Origin: Streptomyces sp. AJS327
GTDB taxonomy: Bacteria > Actinomycetota > Actinomycetes > Streptomycetales > Streptomycetaceae
Assembly: GCF_013450295.1 (NCBI RefSeq)
Contig: NZ_SKBR01000004.1
Location: 465,001-529,000 of the forward strand
Direction: 5' to 3'
DNA: 64,000 bases
In this document: positions 10,465 to 19,565 of the stretch, piece after piece
Numbering within the stretch: position 1 is the stretch's first letter
Layout: the number at the start of each line of letters is the position of its first letter
Position numbers and translations under genes: made by a program
Notes under the pieces: model-generated
The model's database searches: none
What the model saw: the letters and a program-made list of their open reading frames with translations, nothing else
Told to the model about the DNA's origin: nothing

Positions 10465-12426
10465 TCAGGAGCCCTTGCGGGCCCACTGGGTGGCCTTGAC
10501 CAGGTAGGTGCGGAGGTTGTGGTTGTCGGGGTGCTTGTCGGCGCGCTCGATCCAGAGCAGCACCACGCGTTTCCTCGCCGTCTCCACGCAGAGCCCCATG
10601 TCCTTGGTCAGGGTCTTGCCGCGCTGGATCTGCTTGATGGAGACGGGGTTGGGGATGTTGGCGGAGCGGGCGGTGGTGCGGCACTCGCCGGGGGTGACGT
10701 CCCGCCGGTCGACCTCGCCCATGATCCCCTTGCCGTCCAGCAGTTTGAAGCCGCTGCCGGGGGCGGAGCCCCCCTTCCCGCAGTTCATGTACTCCAGTGA
10801 CTGTGAGTCGGCGATGTGGTTGCCGTGGTTGCTCTCCGTCGTCACCTTGAGGGTCTCCAGGTCGACGAAGGTGGAGGGGGCGCTGGCGCAACTGGCGAAG
10901 GCGTCGCCCTCCTTGGTGGGGGCGCTGATGACCAGGGGCTCGTCGTCCGCGGTGAGCCGCCAGCCGTCCTCCTCCTTGGGCCGGTCGACGGGGTCGCTGG
11001 CCCCTGGCGGGTTGTCCTGGAACTGGGTGGCGGCGAACCACATGCCGCCTCCGGCCAGCACGGCGGCCAGCGCCGCGGAGACCGCGATCAGGACGCGCCC
11101 GCGTCCGCGTCCGCCCTGTCCGGACGCGTCGCGCCGCCCGCCGCCGGTCCCGCCCGGGCCCGACGGGGCGGCGGTGTCGGACGGGTTCGTGAGCCGTCGC
11201 GTGGGCGTCCCCGGCGCGGTGAGGTGCGCGGTGGGTGTCGAGCCGCCGGTACCGGTGGGCCAGGTGGCCGAACCGCCGGGCGTGCCCGGGGTGTTGGGCG
11301 TGCCGTCGGTCGGGGTGGCCGTCGGTGGCGGGGTGCCGGGCGGGGGTGTGCCGAGGGGCGCGGTCGAGGTGGGCGCCTGGTGCGGGTCGGACGGTGGGGT
11401 CGCGCCGAAGCCGTGGTGGGGCCCCGGTACTCCGGGCGGCGGGGGCTGGGTTCCGGGCGGGCTCGCGGGGTGGGCGGTGGCCGAGGTGGGGGTGGGGTCC
11501 TGGGCCTCGGGCCCGGCCGGGCCCGAGGCGCTGTCGCCGCCCGTCACGCCGGTGCGGCGTACGTCCTCGGCGACCGGGCTGGGCAGCCACCAGCCGTCGG
11601 TCCGCTCCAGGGACACCCCCTCTCCGCTGGCGTGGCAGAGGCGGATGACCTCGGCGGGGGTGGGCCGGGCGGCCGCCTCCTTGGCCAGGCAGCGGCTGAT
11701 CAGCTCGTGCAGCTGGGGTGGGCAGCCGGAGAGGTCGGGCTCCTCCGAGACGATCCGGTAGAGCAGCGCGTATCCGGCGCCCTCGCCGAAGGGGTGGCCC
11801 TCGGTGGCCGCGAAGTACGCGATCAGGCCGAGCGCGAAGACGTCCACCGCGGGACCGGCCTCGGTGTGTCGGGTGACCTGTTCCGGCGCCATGTAGGCGG
11901 GGGTGCCCAGCCGGACGTCGGTGCCGGTGAGGGCGGTCGCGTCGGTGGCGTGGGCGATGCCGAAGTCGATGACGCGGGGCCCGTCGGCGGCCAGCAGGAT
12001 GTTGGTGGGCTTGAGGTCGCGGTGGACGACGTCGGCCCGGTGGATGGACTGGAGCGCCTCGGCCGTGCCCGCGACGAGCGAGAGCACCGTGCCCGTCGGC
12101 AGCGCGCCGTGGGTGCGCACCGCGTGCGCGAGGGACGGGCCGGGGACGTAGGCGCTGGCGAGCCAGGGCTGGGCGCCCTCGGTGTCGCTGTCCAGCACCG
12201 GCGTGGTGTAGGCGCCCTGCACACGGCGGGCCGCGTTGACCTCGCGGGTGAACCTGCGTCGGAACTCGACGTCCTCGGCGTACTCGCGGCGGATGACCTT
12301 GAGGGCCACGGGCTGACCGCCGGGGGTGTAGGAGAGGTAGACCACGCCCATGCCTCCGGCACCGAGCCGCCCGCGCAGGGTGTACCCCGCTATCTCGCGT
12401 GGATCCTCAGCTGCCAACGCCTGCAC
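10465..12426 (-). CDS. Ser/Thr protein kinase with extracytoplasmic domain
   Basis: 653 residues from a GTG preceded by AAGGGGAG. An open frame runs far upstream, but its composition is unlike a protein. The kinase domain spans about 13-265: glycine loop GAGGMG, catalytic lysine K43, HRDLKPTN 135-142, DFG 154-156, APE 180-182, so all active-site residues are present. A proline/threonine-rich linker (about 310-440) leads to one membrane helix (445-468). The outer domain of about 180 residues is not a PASTA domain and I do not recognise it. It sits between the T4SS-like operon and envelope genes, transcribed in the operon's direction. Confidence 0.92.
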   Translation of the reverse strand: MQALAAEDPREIAGYTLRGRLGAGGMGVVYLSYTPGGQPVALKVIRREYAEDVEFRRRFTREVNAARRVQGAYTTPVLDSDTEGAQPWLASAYVPGPSLAHAVRTHGALPTGTVLSLVAGTAEALQSIHRADVVHRDLKPTNILLAADGPRVIDFGIAHATDATALTGTDVRLGTPAYMAPEQVTRHTEAGPAVDVFALGLIAYFAATEGHPFGEGAGYALLYRIVSEEPDLSGCPPQLHELISRCLAKEAAARPTPAEVIRLCHASGEGVSLERTDGWWLPSPVAEDVRRTGVTGGDSASGPAGPEAQDPTPTSATAHPASPPGTQPPPPGVPGPHHGFGATPPSDPHQAPTSTAPLGTPPPGTPPPTATPTDGTPNTPGTPGGSATWPTGTGGSTPTAHLTAPGTPTRRLTNPSDTAAPSGPGGTGGGRRDASGQGGRGRGRVLIAVSAALAAVLAGGGMWFAATQFQDNPPGASDPVDRPKEEDGWRLTADDEPLVISAPTKEGDAFASCASAPSTFVDLETLKVTTESNHGNHIADSQSLEYMNCGKGGSAPGSGFKLLDGKGIMGEVDRRDVTPGECRTTARSANIPNPVSIKQIQRGKTLTKDMGLCVETARKRVVLLWIERADKHPDNHNLRTYLVKATQWARKGS

Positions 12427-12668
12427 GCCGCTCCCCTTTTCTCTCCCGCGTTCCGACCGGCTTCGGTGAGCTTCCGGTCGCTGTCCCGGCCATGTCAGCG
12501 GGTCATCCGGTCGAAGTAGCGTACGGGGCGTCCACCGGGGCCCTGGACGCAGGGATGCCGTGTCCACAAGGGGAGTTCCGGACACGTGCCGGTTCCGCGC
12601 GGGCCAGCGTCCCGGGCGGGCCCGGGGGCGCCGATCTCGGGGGGCGGGCCCTGGCGGTCCCCGGAGGG

Positions 12669-12827
12669 TCAGTGGCGGTCCGTGCCCCGGAGGGTCGGCT
12701 CCGCCGGTGTCCCGGAGGGCCGGTGGTCGCGGTCCTTTCTCCGCCGGAGCCAGTGCGCGTCGCCGAACAGGATGTACAGCAGCATCAACAGGGCGATGAC
12801 GAAGATGACGAGCGTGGGCCCCGTCAT
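12669..12827 (-). CDS. Small single-helix membrane protein, 52 residues
   Basis: ATG with GAGGGG about nine bases upstream. One strongly hydrophobic helix (residues 5-22) is followed by a basic patch (WLRRRKDRDH) and a polar tail. The basic patch after the helix predicts an outside-in orientation. It lies upstream of the kinase gene on the same strand, 240 bases away. I know no function for it; its short length and clear helix are the only support. Confidence 0.5.
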   Translation of the reverse strand: MTGPTLVIFVIALLMLLYILFGDAHWLRRRKDRDHRPSGTPAEPTLRGTDRH

Positions 12828-13447
12828 GGTGCAGTCCCCTCGCGCGCACTCCGGTGAGGCGCGAACACGGTGAGTCGGTTGGTTCGCTCGGTCGCGGAGC
12901 GCCGGTGTGCCCGGTTCCGCGGGGGCAGCCGCGAGCCCGTTCGTCCGTACGGCGGTCGCTGGGGACGTCCGGGGGACGTGGGGGGCTCGGCGACGCGAGG
13001 GGCCCACGGTAGCGGTGCCGCGGCCCCGGGGGGCGCTTATTGATCATTCGGGAGCCCGGAGTGGCCGGGGCGGGAGCGGGGTCCGCGGGGGGTGCGGGGG
13101 CGTCCGACGGGGCGATGGGGCGCGCCGTTCGGGGCCGGGAGGGGGCGTCGTCCCCGGGGTGGCCGGAGCGCGCGCCGACAATCGCGGAGGACGGCGGGCG
13201 GCTGAACATGGCTGAGATCCACCCGGCGTCTTCGGCCACGGCGCTGGTGGCGAGCCGCTGGCCCGGGACGGTGGGCGCGTACGGAACGGTTGTCCACAGC
13301 GTGTGGATGGTCGGGCGCGCGGGCGGGGCTCGGCCGGTGCCGCGCGGAGAGCCCGTGGTGGGGCCGGTGGGGGCTGATGAGGGGGCTGGCTCACCCGTGT
13401 GCCCGGCACCGCTCGTCCTCCGCGCCGGGAGGCCGTGAAATCGGATC
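12828..13447. other. Intergenic region, no supported gene
   Basis: 620 bases of GC-rich sequence between divergent genes. Open frames occur on both strands, but none has both a plausible ribosome-binding site and protein-like composition. Promoters for the 52-residue protein and the LtrA gene must be here; I cannot point to them. Confidence 0.6.
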
Positions 13448-14722
13448 ATGAGCGGGAGCAGCACCGGAGACAGTCGGGTACCGGTTGACGCGTCGCGGTT
13501 CGCGGCCTGGTACCGCCCGATGCGGGGTCGGCGGCCACGGGAGGCGCACCGCGCCGCGACCCCGCTGGAGCTCTTCTTCGATCTGTGTTTCGTGGTGGCG
13601 ATCGCGCAGGCGGGGTCGCGGCTGGAGCACGCGATCGGCACGACGCACTTCCAGAGCGGCATCGTCGGATTCCTGCTGATCTTCTTCGCGATCTGGTGGG
13701 CGTGGATGAACTTCACCTGGTTCGCCTCCGCCTACGACACGGACGACGTGCCCTACCGCGTCGCGACCCTGGTGCAGATCAGCGGCGTGCTCATCCTCGC
13801 CTCCGGGGTTCCGCACGCGCTGACCGAACTCGACTTCACCGTACCGATCCTGGGGTACGCGGTGATGCGCACGGCGCTGATCTCGCAGTGGCTGCGGGCC
13901 GCGGTGCAGGAGACGACGAGCGGGAGACGGCGGACCTGTCTGCGGTACGCGCTGGGCATCGCGGTCGCTGAAGTCTGCTGGATCTCCTGGCTGTTCGTGC
14001 CGGAGGGCTGGCGGCTGGGCTGCTTCGTGATGTTCGCCTGTGTGGAGCTGGCGGTGCCGCTCTTCGCCGAGTGGTACCACCGCACCCCCTGGCACCCGGG
14101 ACACATCGGTGAGCGGTACGGGCTGTTCACCATCATCGTGCTCGGGGAGAGCGTCACGGCGGCGACGCTGGGCATCCAGTCGGTGGTCGACTGGCAGGGC
14201 GGCGGTGGGCTGGGTGACCTGACCGGAGTGGTGATCGGCGGGCTGCTGATCGTCTTCGCCATGTGGTGGCAGTACTTCTCCGTCCCCGCACACGAGTTGG
14301 TGACCAGGCGATCGCGGCGGCTCAGCCACTCCCTGCTGTGGGGCTACGGGCACCTGTTCCTCTTCGCCGCGGTGGCCGCGGTCGGCCCAGGTCTCGTCGT
14401 GGCGGCCCACCAGGTGCTGGGGGAGAACGAGTTGGGCCCGAGGGCGGCCGGGGCGGCGGTCACCATCCCGGTGGCGCTGTACGTACTGTCCGTCGAGTTC
14501 CTCCAGTTGCGGTCGTACCAGCGGCCCGGGCTGCTGCGCTGGATCTTCCCCGCGTGCGCGGTGGCCGTGCTGGCGGCCACCTTCGCCCCCGATCCGGTGG
14601 TGGTCACCGGGGTGTTGCTGTCCGTCTCGGTGGCCGCGGCGGTGGCCGTGACCGGACTGACGCCGGTGCCGGGCCAGTTGGAGGGCGCCGAGGCGCGGGA
14701 GCCGGAGGCGCTGGTCGAGTGA
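13448..14722 (+). CDS. ltrA: Low temperature requirement A (LtrA) family membrane protein
   Basis: 424 residues with about ten hydrophobic segments. The signature of the family opens the protein: ATPLELFFDLCFVVAIAQ, followed by the WWAWMNFTWFASAYDTDD segment and the GERYGLFTIIVLGES segment in the middle. LtrA was first linked to growth in the cold in Listeria; its transported substrate is unknown. Single gene, with its 3' end facing the methyltransferase gene across a shared terminator. Confidence 0.9.
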   Translation: MSGSSTGDSRVPVDASRFAAWYRPMRGRRPREAHRAATPLELFFDLCFVVAIAQAGSRLEHAIGTTHFQSGIVGFLLIFFAIWWAWMNFTWFASAYDTDDVPYRVATLVQISGVLILASGVPHALTELDFTVPILGYAVMRTALISQWLRAAVQETTSGRRRTCLRYALGIAVAEVCWISWLFVPEGWRLGCFVMFACVELAVPLFAEWYHRTPWHPGHIGERYGLFTIIVLGESVTAATLGIQSVVDWQGGGGLGDLTGVVIGGLLIVFAMWWQYFSVPAHELVTRRSRRLSHSLLWGYGHLFLFAAVAAVGPGLVVAAHQVLGENELGPRAAGAAVTIPVALYVLSVEFLQLRSYQRPGLLRWIFPACAVAVLAATFAPDPVVVTGVLLSVSVAAAVAVTGLTPVPGQLEGAEAREPEALVE

Positions 14723-14801
14723 GGTGGCCAACCGCCGTCCGGTTCACGGCTGGTGGGTCCGGTCCGTGTTCCGCTGCCCGTGCGGTCCGACCCCTGCCGG
14801 T

Positions 14802-14831
14802 GCCCTGCCCGCCCGGGGAGGCGGGCAGGGC
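14802..14831. terminator. Bidirectional terminator between ltrA and the methyltransferase
   Basis: A perfect 12-bp stem (gccctgcccgcc / ggcgggcagggc) with a six-base loop lies between two converging genes. There is no T-run, which is usual for Streptomyces terminators. Confidence 0.75.
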
Positions 14832-14876
14832 GACGCGGAGTCGAACCGCTCGGTGTGCCGGGGCCGGACGGCGTGT

Positions 14877-15521
14877 TCAGCGCTTGCGGACCAGCGTGAC
14901 CCCGTCCCGTACCGGCAGCATCACGGACTCCACGCGCTCGTCGGCGACGATCAGGTCGTTGGTCCGGCGGATGGCGGTCACCGACTCGTCCCGCGCCTCC
15001 GGGTCCACCACGTCACCCCGGCGCAGCACGTTGTCGAGGACCAGCAGGCCGCCGGGGCGCACGCGGGGCACCAGCTCCTCGTAGTAGTCCGGGTAGCCGG
15101 TCTTGTCCGCGTCGATGAAGGCGAAGTCGATGGCCGGGTCCCCGGGGAGCGCGCGGAGGGTGTCGACGGCGGGCGCGATCCGTAGGTCGATCCGGTCACT
15201 GACGCCCGCGCGATCCCAGTAGCGGCGGGCGATCGTTGTCCACTCCTCGGAGACGTCGCAGGCCAGCAACCGGCCGCCGGTGGGCAGCGCGCGGGCCACG
15301 CACAGCGAGGAGTACCCGGTGAAGACGCCGACCTCCACCGCGTACCGGGCGCCGGTCAACCGGACGAGCATGGCGAGCAGTTCGCCCTCGTCGTGGGAGA
15401 TCTGCATCTCGGTGCCGGGCACTTCGCGCTGGGTCTCGGCGGCGAGTTCGCGCAGCAGGTCGTCGGGCTGGGTGCAGTGGGCCAGCAGGTACTCGTCGAG
15501 GTCCGGGTTGACGATGTCCAT
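14877..15521 (-). CDS. SAM-dependent O-methyltransferase (class I, caffeoyl-CoA type)
   Basis: 214 residues, ATG with GGAG six bases upstream. The SAM-binding loop is VEVGVFTGYSS (62-72). FIDADK (135-140) and the DN pair (163-164) are the metal-binding and acid residues of the divalent-cation-dependent O-methyltransferases related to caffeoyl-CoA and catechol enzymes. Natural substrate unknown; the gene stands alone. The signature is complete, so it is probably active. Confidence 0.9.
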   Translation of the reverse strand: MDIVNPDLDEYLLAHCTQPDDLLRELAAETQREVPGTEMQISHDEGELLAMLVRLTGARYAVEVGVFTGYSSLCVARALPTGGRLLACDVSEEWTTIARRYWDRAGVSDRIDLRIAPAVDTLRALPGDPAIDFAFIDADKTGYPDYYEELVPRVRPGGLLVLDNVLRRGDVVDPEARDESVTAIRRTNDLIVADERVESVMLPVRDGVTLVRKR

Positions 15522-16119
15522 GGGTGCTCCGGTACGGATGGGCGCCGGGCTCGCGGGTCCGGCGCGGTGCGGATGCGGATGAACCGGCCCGCCCCCGGGG
15601 CCGTTCCTCCGGTGCGGGGTGGGCCGGGCCGGGCGCGGCGGTGCGCGTACGGTGCAGCGTGCCACGGCGGACCGTCCGGGGGTGGCCGCCGGGCGAGAGT
15701 GGCGCGGGGCGGACCGGGTGGCCCGGGTGACGGCCGGGGCGACCGGCTACCGCCGTGCCCGCCGGATGGTGGCACAGGCGGTGGCCGCGCCGCGAGGGAC
15801 GCCCAGGCCCGCCAGGGCCGGAACTCGCCCCTGGCGGCGAGGTGTTCCCCCGCTAGGCGGCGCGGACGGCCTCCCACGGCCCGTCTGACGCGGCCGGGCA
15901 CGACCTGACGCGGCTCGGCACGGGCGGCCCGCCGGCTAGGGCGCGGGCCCCGCCGCCCCGCCAGCGCCGCGAGGGCTCGACTGCCCTGCGTGCGGCGGGA
16001 GTTCGTGACCCGGCGGAGCCCGGACGCACCGGCCGTGGGTGGGTCCGGCGGGTCCGGCGCGGGTGGGTAGGGTCCGCTGTGGACGGCGCGTGACCCGGTG
16101 AGCGAGCGGGGGAGAGCTG
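15522..16119. other. Intergenic region, no supported gene
   Basis: 598 bases between two divergent genes. I see no gene with a ribosome-binding site, no strong inverted repeat and no RNA gene. Confidence 0.6.
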
Positions 16120-16869
16120 ATGACGGCGGACGGGGTGCCCATCGTCCTCGTGCACGGGACGCGGTTCAGCGCGGGCCAGTGGAGCATGCAACTGGCGGCG
16201 CTCGACGGTGAGTTCCCGGTGACCGCGATCGACCTGCCCGGCCACGGGGAGCGTTCGGCCGAGCCCTGGAGCCTGCGGGCCGCGACGGACGTGATCGCGG
16301 ACGCGGTGGACGCCCTCGGGCACGGACCGGCCCTGGTCGTCGGCCACTCGCTCGGTGGCTACGTCACGCTGGAGTTCGCGCGCCGCCGTCCGGAACGTAC
16401 CCGTGGGCTGGTGCTGGCGGGTGCGAGCTTCGCCACTCGGGGGGCCCGGGTGGCGCCGTACCGGTGGATCGCCGGGCTGGTGCCCCGGGTTCCGGCGGAC
16501 CGGCTGACGCGCTGGAACGACCGCCTGCTGCGGCGCCTCTATCCGCGGGAGGTGGTGGAGGCGACGATCCGGGCCGGGTACGCCTTCCACACCCTGCCCG
16601 CGGCCTGGGGAGAGGTGCTGGGACGCTTCGACGCGGAGTCGATGCGCGCGGTGCGGGCGCCCGTGCTGATCCTGAACGGCGAGAAGGACACCGTGTTCCG
16701 GTCGGACGAGGTGCGGTTCGCCCGGGCGCATCCGGAGGCTCGCGTCGAACTGATCCCGCGCGCCCGGCACCTCATGAACTTCGACGATCCGGCTGCCTTC
16801 AGCGACGCCGTCCGCCGCTTCGCCCGGCAGCTCCGCGCCGTCAACCCAGCGAATTCCAGCGGGAACTGA
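16120..16869 (+). CDS. Alpha/beta-fold hydrolase
   Basis: 249 residues, ATG after GGGGAGAG. The catalytic triad is visible: Ser77 in GHSLGG, Asp in LNGEKDTVF, and His in ARHLMNFDD. The VHGT segment near residue 11 supplies the oxyanion hole. There is no signal peptide, so it is cytoplasmic. The substrate cannot be told from sequence; esterase, lactonase or thioesterase are all possible. Confidence 0.88.
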   Translation: MTADGVPIVLVHGTRFSAGQWSMQLAALDGEFPVTAIDLPGHGERSAEPWSLRAATDVIADAVDALGHGPALVVGHSLGGYVTLEFARRRPERTRGLVLAGASFATRGARVAPYRWIAGLVPRVPADRLTRWNDRLLRRLYPREVVEATIRAGYAFHTLPAAWGEVLGRFDAESMRAVRAPVLILNGEKDTVFRSDEVRFARAHPEARVELIPRARHLMNFDDPAAFSDAVRRFARQLRAVNPANSSGN

Positions 16870-16954
16870 GGGGGCGACCGGGCGCGGCCCCGCCGGGCGC
16901 GCGGCATGTGTCCGCCAACCAGCGGTGCTTGGCCGGGAGTTGGTGTGGAGACAG

Positions 16955-17263
16955 CTAGACGGCCATGCCGTAGACGATGGTGAAGAGGGTACCGAGGGAG
17001 CCGATGATGAACACGCCGGTCAGCCCGGCGACGATCAGCCCCTTACCCTGCTCCGCGCTGAAAGTGTCGCGCATCGCGGTGACGCCGATCCGCTGCTTCG
17101 CCGCGCCCCAGATCGCGATGCCGAGGCAGATGAGGATGGCGACGGCCATCACGACCTCGATCATCACGCGGGCTTCGCGTCCGAGCGAGCCGAACGGGCC
17201 CCAGTCCGGGGCGATGCCGCCGATGATGGTGGTGATGTCGCCCTTTTCGGCACCGAGGAACAT
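16955..17263 (-). CDS. VirB2-like two-helix membrane protein
   Basis: 102 residues with two membrane helices (about 34-53 and 76-99) joined by a short polar loop that is basic in the middle (AAKQRIG). Size and layout are those of TrbC/VirB2-type pilins or of their Gram-positive counterparts, though pilin processing cannot be seen. The start ATG has only a weak ribosome-binding site (GGTGAG). It is divergent from the transglycosylase-NlpC/P60 gene and probably belongs with the T4SS-like operon at 3.1-10.3 kb; in S. coelicolor the equivalents appear to be adjacent (SCO4131 and SCO4132). No function has been shown. Confidence 0.72.
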   Translation of the reverse strand: MFLGAEKGDITTIIGGIAPDWGPFGSLGREARVMIEVVMAVAILICLGIAIWGAAKQRIGVTAMRDTFSAEQGKGLIVAGLTGVFIIGSLGTLFTIVYGMAV

Positions 17264-17558
17264 CCTGAACTCACCGCCCTGGGTCGAGTGTTGTCTCTCC
17301 CGGATTGTGCCACGGAATGGTGGTCCACGGCGCGGCTCCGGGCGGTGTGCGCCTCCTCCGCGCCGTCCCCGCGCCTGTCCGCGCCGTGGCCCCCTGTGGC
17401 CCGTGGCGCGGGCCGCTCGGCGTGGGCCGGAGGTGGCCGTGGTGAACGGGTCGGGAACGGTGGCGAAGAGGGCGAAGAGTGACGGAAAGCGATGCGGAAG
17501 GGGCGGAGACTGGCCGAAAGCGGAGGTGAACCCGTGCGGGATCGGGCAGAGTTGAGGG

Positions 17559-18560
17559 GTGCGGACGAAGAAGCTGTGGCTGCTGGGCGTGGGCGGAGTG
17601 CTCGGCCTCATCTCCCTGTTCGTCTCGCTGCTCGTCGTCGGCACCTACGTGGCCGCCGCCCATCTGATGGGCGGGGCGGCCGGGGTGGGCGGCGGCCGGT
17701 CCGCGGGCCTCGCGAAGGGCGCCGTGCCGTCGAAGTACCAGGCGCTGGTGCAGAAGTGGGGCAACCTCTGCCCGGAGATCAGCCCGGCGCTGCTGGCCGC
17801 GCAGCTGTACCAGGAGAGCGGCTGGAAACCGGACGCGCAGAGCCACGCCGAGGCGCAGGGCATAGCGCAGTTCATCCCGGGCACCTGGGCCGCCCACGGC
17901 GTCGACGGCGACGGGGACGGCGACCGCGACGTCTGGGACCCCAAGGACGCGATCCCCTCCGCCGCCAGCTACGACTGCAAGCTGGCGAAGTACGTGAAGG
18001 ACGCGCCGGGCGACCGCACGGAGAACATGCTCGCCGCCTACAACGCCGGGGCCTACGCGGTGATCAAGCACGGTGGGATACCGCCGTACCGCGAGACCCA
18101 GAACTACGTCTCCACCATCCGGAAGATGGAGAAGTCCTTCGCGTCCTCCAAGAGCCGGGTCGAGCCGTCCAAGCAGGCGGCGGGCGCGATCTACTACGCC
18201 CAGAAGAAGCTGGGCACCCCCTACCTCTGGGGCGGCAACGGCACCCCGGAGCAGGGCGGCAGGTTCGACTGCTCGGGGCTGACGAAGGCGGCGTACAAGA
18301 GCGTGGGCATCGAACTGCCCCGGGTCGCCAACGATCAGTGGAACTCCGGCCCGCACCCGAAGCGGGACGAACTACTCCCAGGTGATTTGGTATTTTTCGG
18401 TACGGATTTGAACGATTCGCGCTCCATCGACCATGTCGGAATCTACGTGGGCGGTGGCCATATGATCGACGCGCCGTACACCGGGGCGAAGATCCGCTTC
18501 GATCCGATCGACACCCCGAACTACTTCGGGGCCACGCGGCCCACCGCCGACGGTGACTGA
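17559..18560 (+). CDS. Bifunctional lytic transglycosylase/NlpC-P60 endopeptidase
   Basis: 333 residues from a GTG. An N-terminal membrane anchor (about 7-36) is followed by a lytic transglycosylase domain (about 58-200; catalytic Glu in QLYQESGW, and GIAQFIPGTW and AAYNAGAYAV motifs) and an NlpC/P60 domain (about 210-325; Cys in FDCSGLT, His in DHVGIYVGGGH). This pair cuts both glycan and peptide of the wall. The same fusion is standard in Gram-positive conjugative systems (Tn916 Orf14-like, VirB1 analogue), which supports linking it to the T4SS-like genes. GAGGG abuts the GTG, too close for a normal ribosome-binding site, so the start is less certain. Codons at 18369-18420 are unusually AT-rich for this genome. 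Confidence 0.9.
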   Translation: MRTKKLWLLGVGGVLGLISLFVSLLVVGTYVAAAHLMGGAAGVGGGRSAGLAKGAVPSKYQALVQKWGNLCPEISPALLAAQLYQESGWKPDAQSHAEAQGIAQFIPGTWAAHGVDGDGDGDRDVWDPKDAIPSAASYDCKLAKYVKDAPGDRTENMLAAYNAGAYAVIKHGGIPPYRETQNYVSTIRKMEKSFASSKSRVEPSKQAAGAIYYAQKKLGTPYLWGGNGTPEQGGRFDCSGLTKAAYKSVGIELPRVANDQWNSGPHPKRDELLPGDLVFFGTDLNDSRSIDHVGIYVGGGHMIDAPYTGAKIRFDPIDTPNYFGATRPTADGD

Positions 18561-18664
18561 CCGCGCGGGGGACCCGGGGTCACCGCCCCGGCCGGGAGGA
18601 ACGTCCGTGCCGGTGGCGCGGGGTCTCCCTTCGGTAACGGCAGAGTGATCGTTCGGGTAAGGCC

Positions 18665-18691
18665 GGAACGTACCGCGGGTCGAGGCGCGTT
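18665..18691 (+). promoter_or_regulatory. Possible ECF-type promoter for the PAP2 gene
   Basis: GGAAC at 18665-18669 and CGTT at 18688-18691, 18 bases apart, resemble promoters read by ECF sigma factors. It would give a leader of about 90 bases before the PAP2 gene. One sequence match only, so weak. Confidence 0.3.
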
Positions 18692-18787
18692 CTCCAGTTC
18701 GGGGCGGGATGTCCCAATGCGACCACAACGGGGTCGACAGCGCGCACGTCGCGATGAAGCACCGCAGAGTGAAGGGGCCGCACCACC

Positions 18788-19486
18788 ATGGCTGTATGGG
18801 ACAACCCGGATGTCGACCTGCTCTACGACATCAACGGGCTCGCCGAGTCCGCGCCGACCTGGGCGGACCACACCATGGAGTACGTCGGTGAGTACGGCAC
18901 GCTGCTGGCCCTGGCGTTCCTCGGACTCTGGTACTGGTGGCGGGTGAGCCGCCGTGGGGAGACCCGCGAGGAGGGCGTCGCCGGATTCGCGGGGTTGGTC
19001 TGGGCCCCCCTGGCCGCCGTGGTGGCGGTGGCGGTGAACTACCCGATCCGGGAACTCGTCGAGCGACCCCGGCCCTTCCTCGACCACAAGGGGCTGGAGG
19101 TCCTGGTGGAGGGGAAGACCGACTACTCCTTCGTCAGCGACCACGCCACCCTGGCGATGGCGATCGCGGTCGGTCTCTTCATGGTCAACCGGCGTATGGG
19201 GCTGGTCGGTATCGTCCTCGCGGTGTTCGCCGGCTTCTGCCGCGTCTACATGGGCGTGCACTACCCGACGGACGTGATCGGTGGCCTGGCGCTCGGAACG
19301 GCCGTCGCCCTGCTGCTCGCGCCCGTCGCGCTCTGGCTCCTCACCCCGCTCGCCCGCGCCCTCGCGAACTCCTCGAAGCTGGGCCCGCTCGTCTGGGTCG
19401 GCCCCCGGGACCTTCCCGGACCGGGACGGCGCGGCTCCTCCGCCTCGCCCCGCGAGGGCGAGCGCAACCGGGACCTCGCCGCCTGA
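18788..19486 (+). CDS. PAP2-family lipid phosphatase
   Basis: 232 residues with about five membrane helices. The three phosphatase motifs are present: a variant of KX6RP (RELVERPRPF), SDHATLAMA in place of PSGH, and RVYMGVHYPTDVIGG with the catalytic His and Asp. Such enzymes remove phosphate from undecaprenyl pyrophosphate or from phosphatidate at the outer face of the membrane. GAAGGGG lies 10 bases before the ATG. The charged C-terminal tail is cytoplasmic. Confidence 0.9.
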   Translation: MAVWDNPDVDLLYDINGLAESAPTWADHTMEYVGEYGTLLALAFLGLWYWWRVSRRGETREEGVAGFAGLVWAPLAAVVAVAVNYPIRELVERPRPFLDHKGLEVLVEGKTDYSFVSDHATLAMAIAVGLFMVNRRMGLVGIVLAVFAGFCRVYMGVHYPTDVIGGLALGTAVALLLAPVALWLLTPLARALANSSKLGPLVWVGPRDLPGPGRRGSSASPREGERNRDLAA

Positions 19487-19565
19487 CCCACCGCGCCGGA
19501 ACTCCCGCGCCCCCAACGCCCGTTCGCCCCCGGTCCGCGCTCCGCGGCCGGGGGCTCGCCGTCGG

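Noticed and set aside
12427..13716. N-terminal extension of the Ser/Thr kinase frame by about 430 codons
   Set aside because: No start signal, composition not protein-like, and it overlaps the 52-residue gene and ltrA. The GTG at 12426 has a good ribosome-binding site.
14830..14855. GGTTCGACTCC, resembling a tRNA T arm, on the minus strand
   Set aside because: No D arm, anticodon arm or acceptor stem can be paired around it; it overlaps a terminator and the methyltransferase gene.
15393..15908. Plus-strand open frames between the methyltransferase and hydrolase genes
   Set aside because: They start inside the methyltransferase gene on the opposite strand and have no conserved motif.
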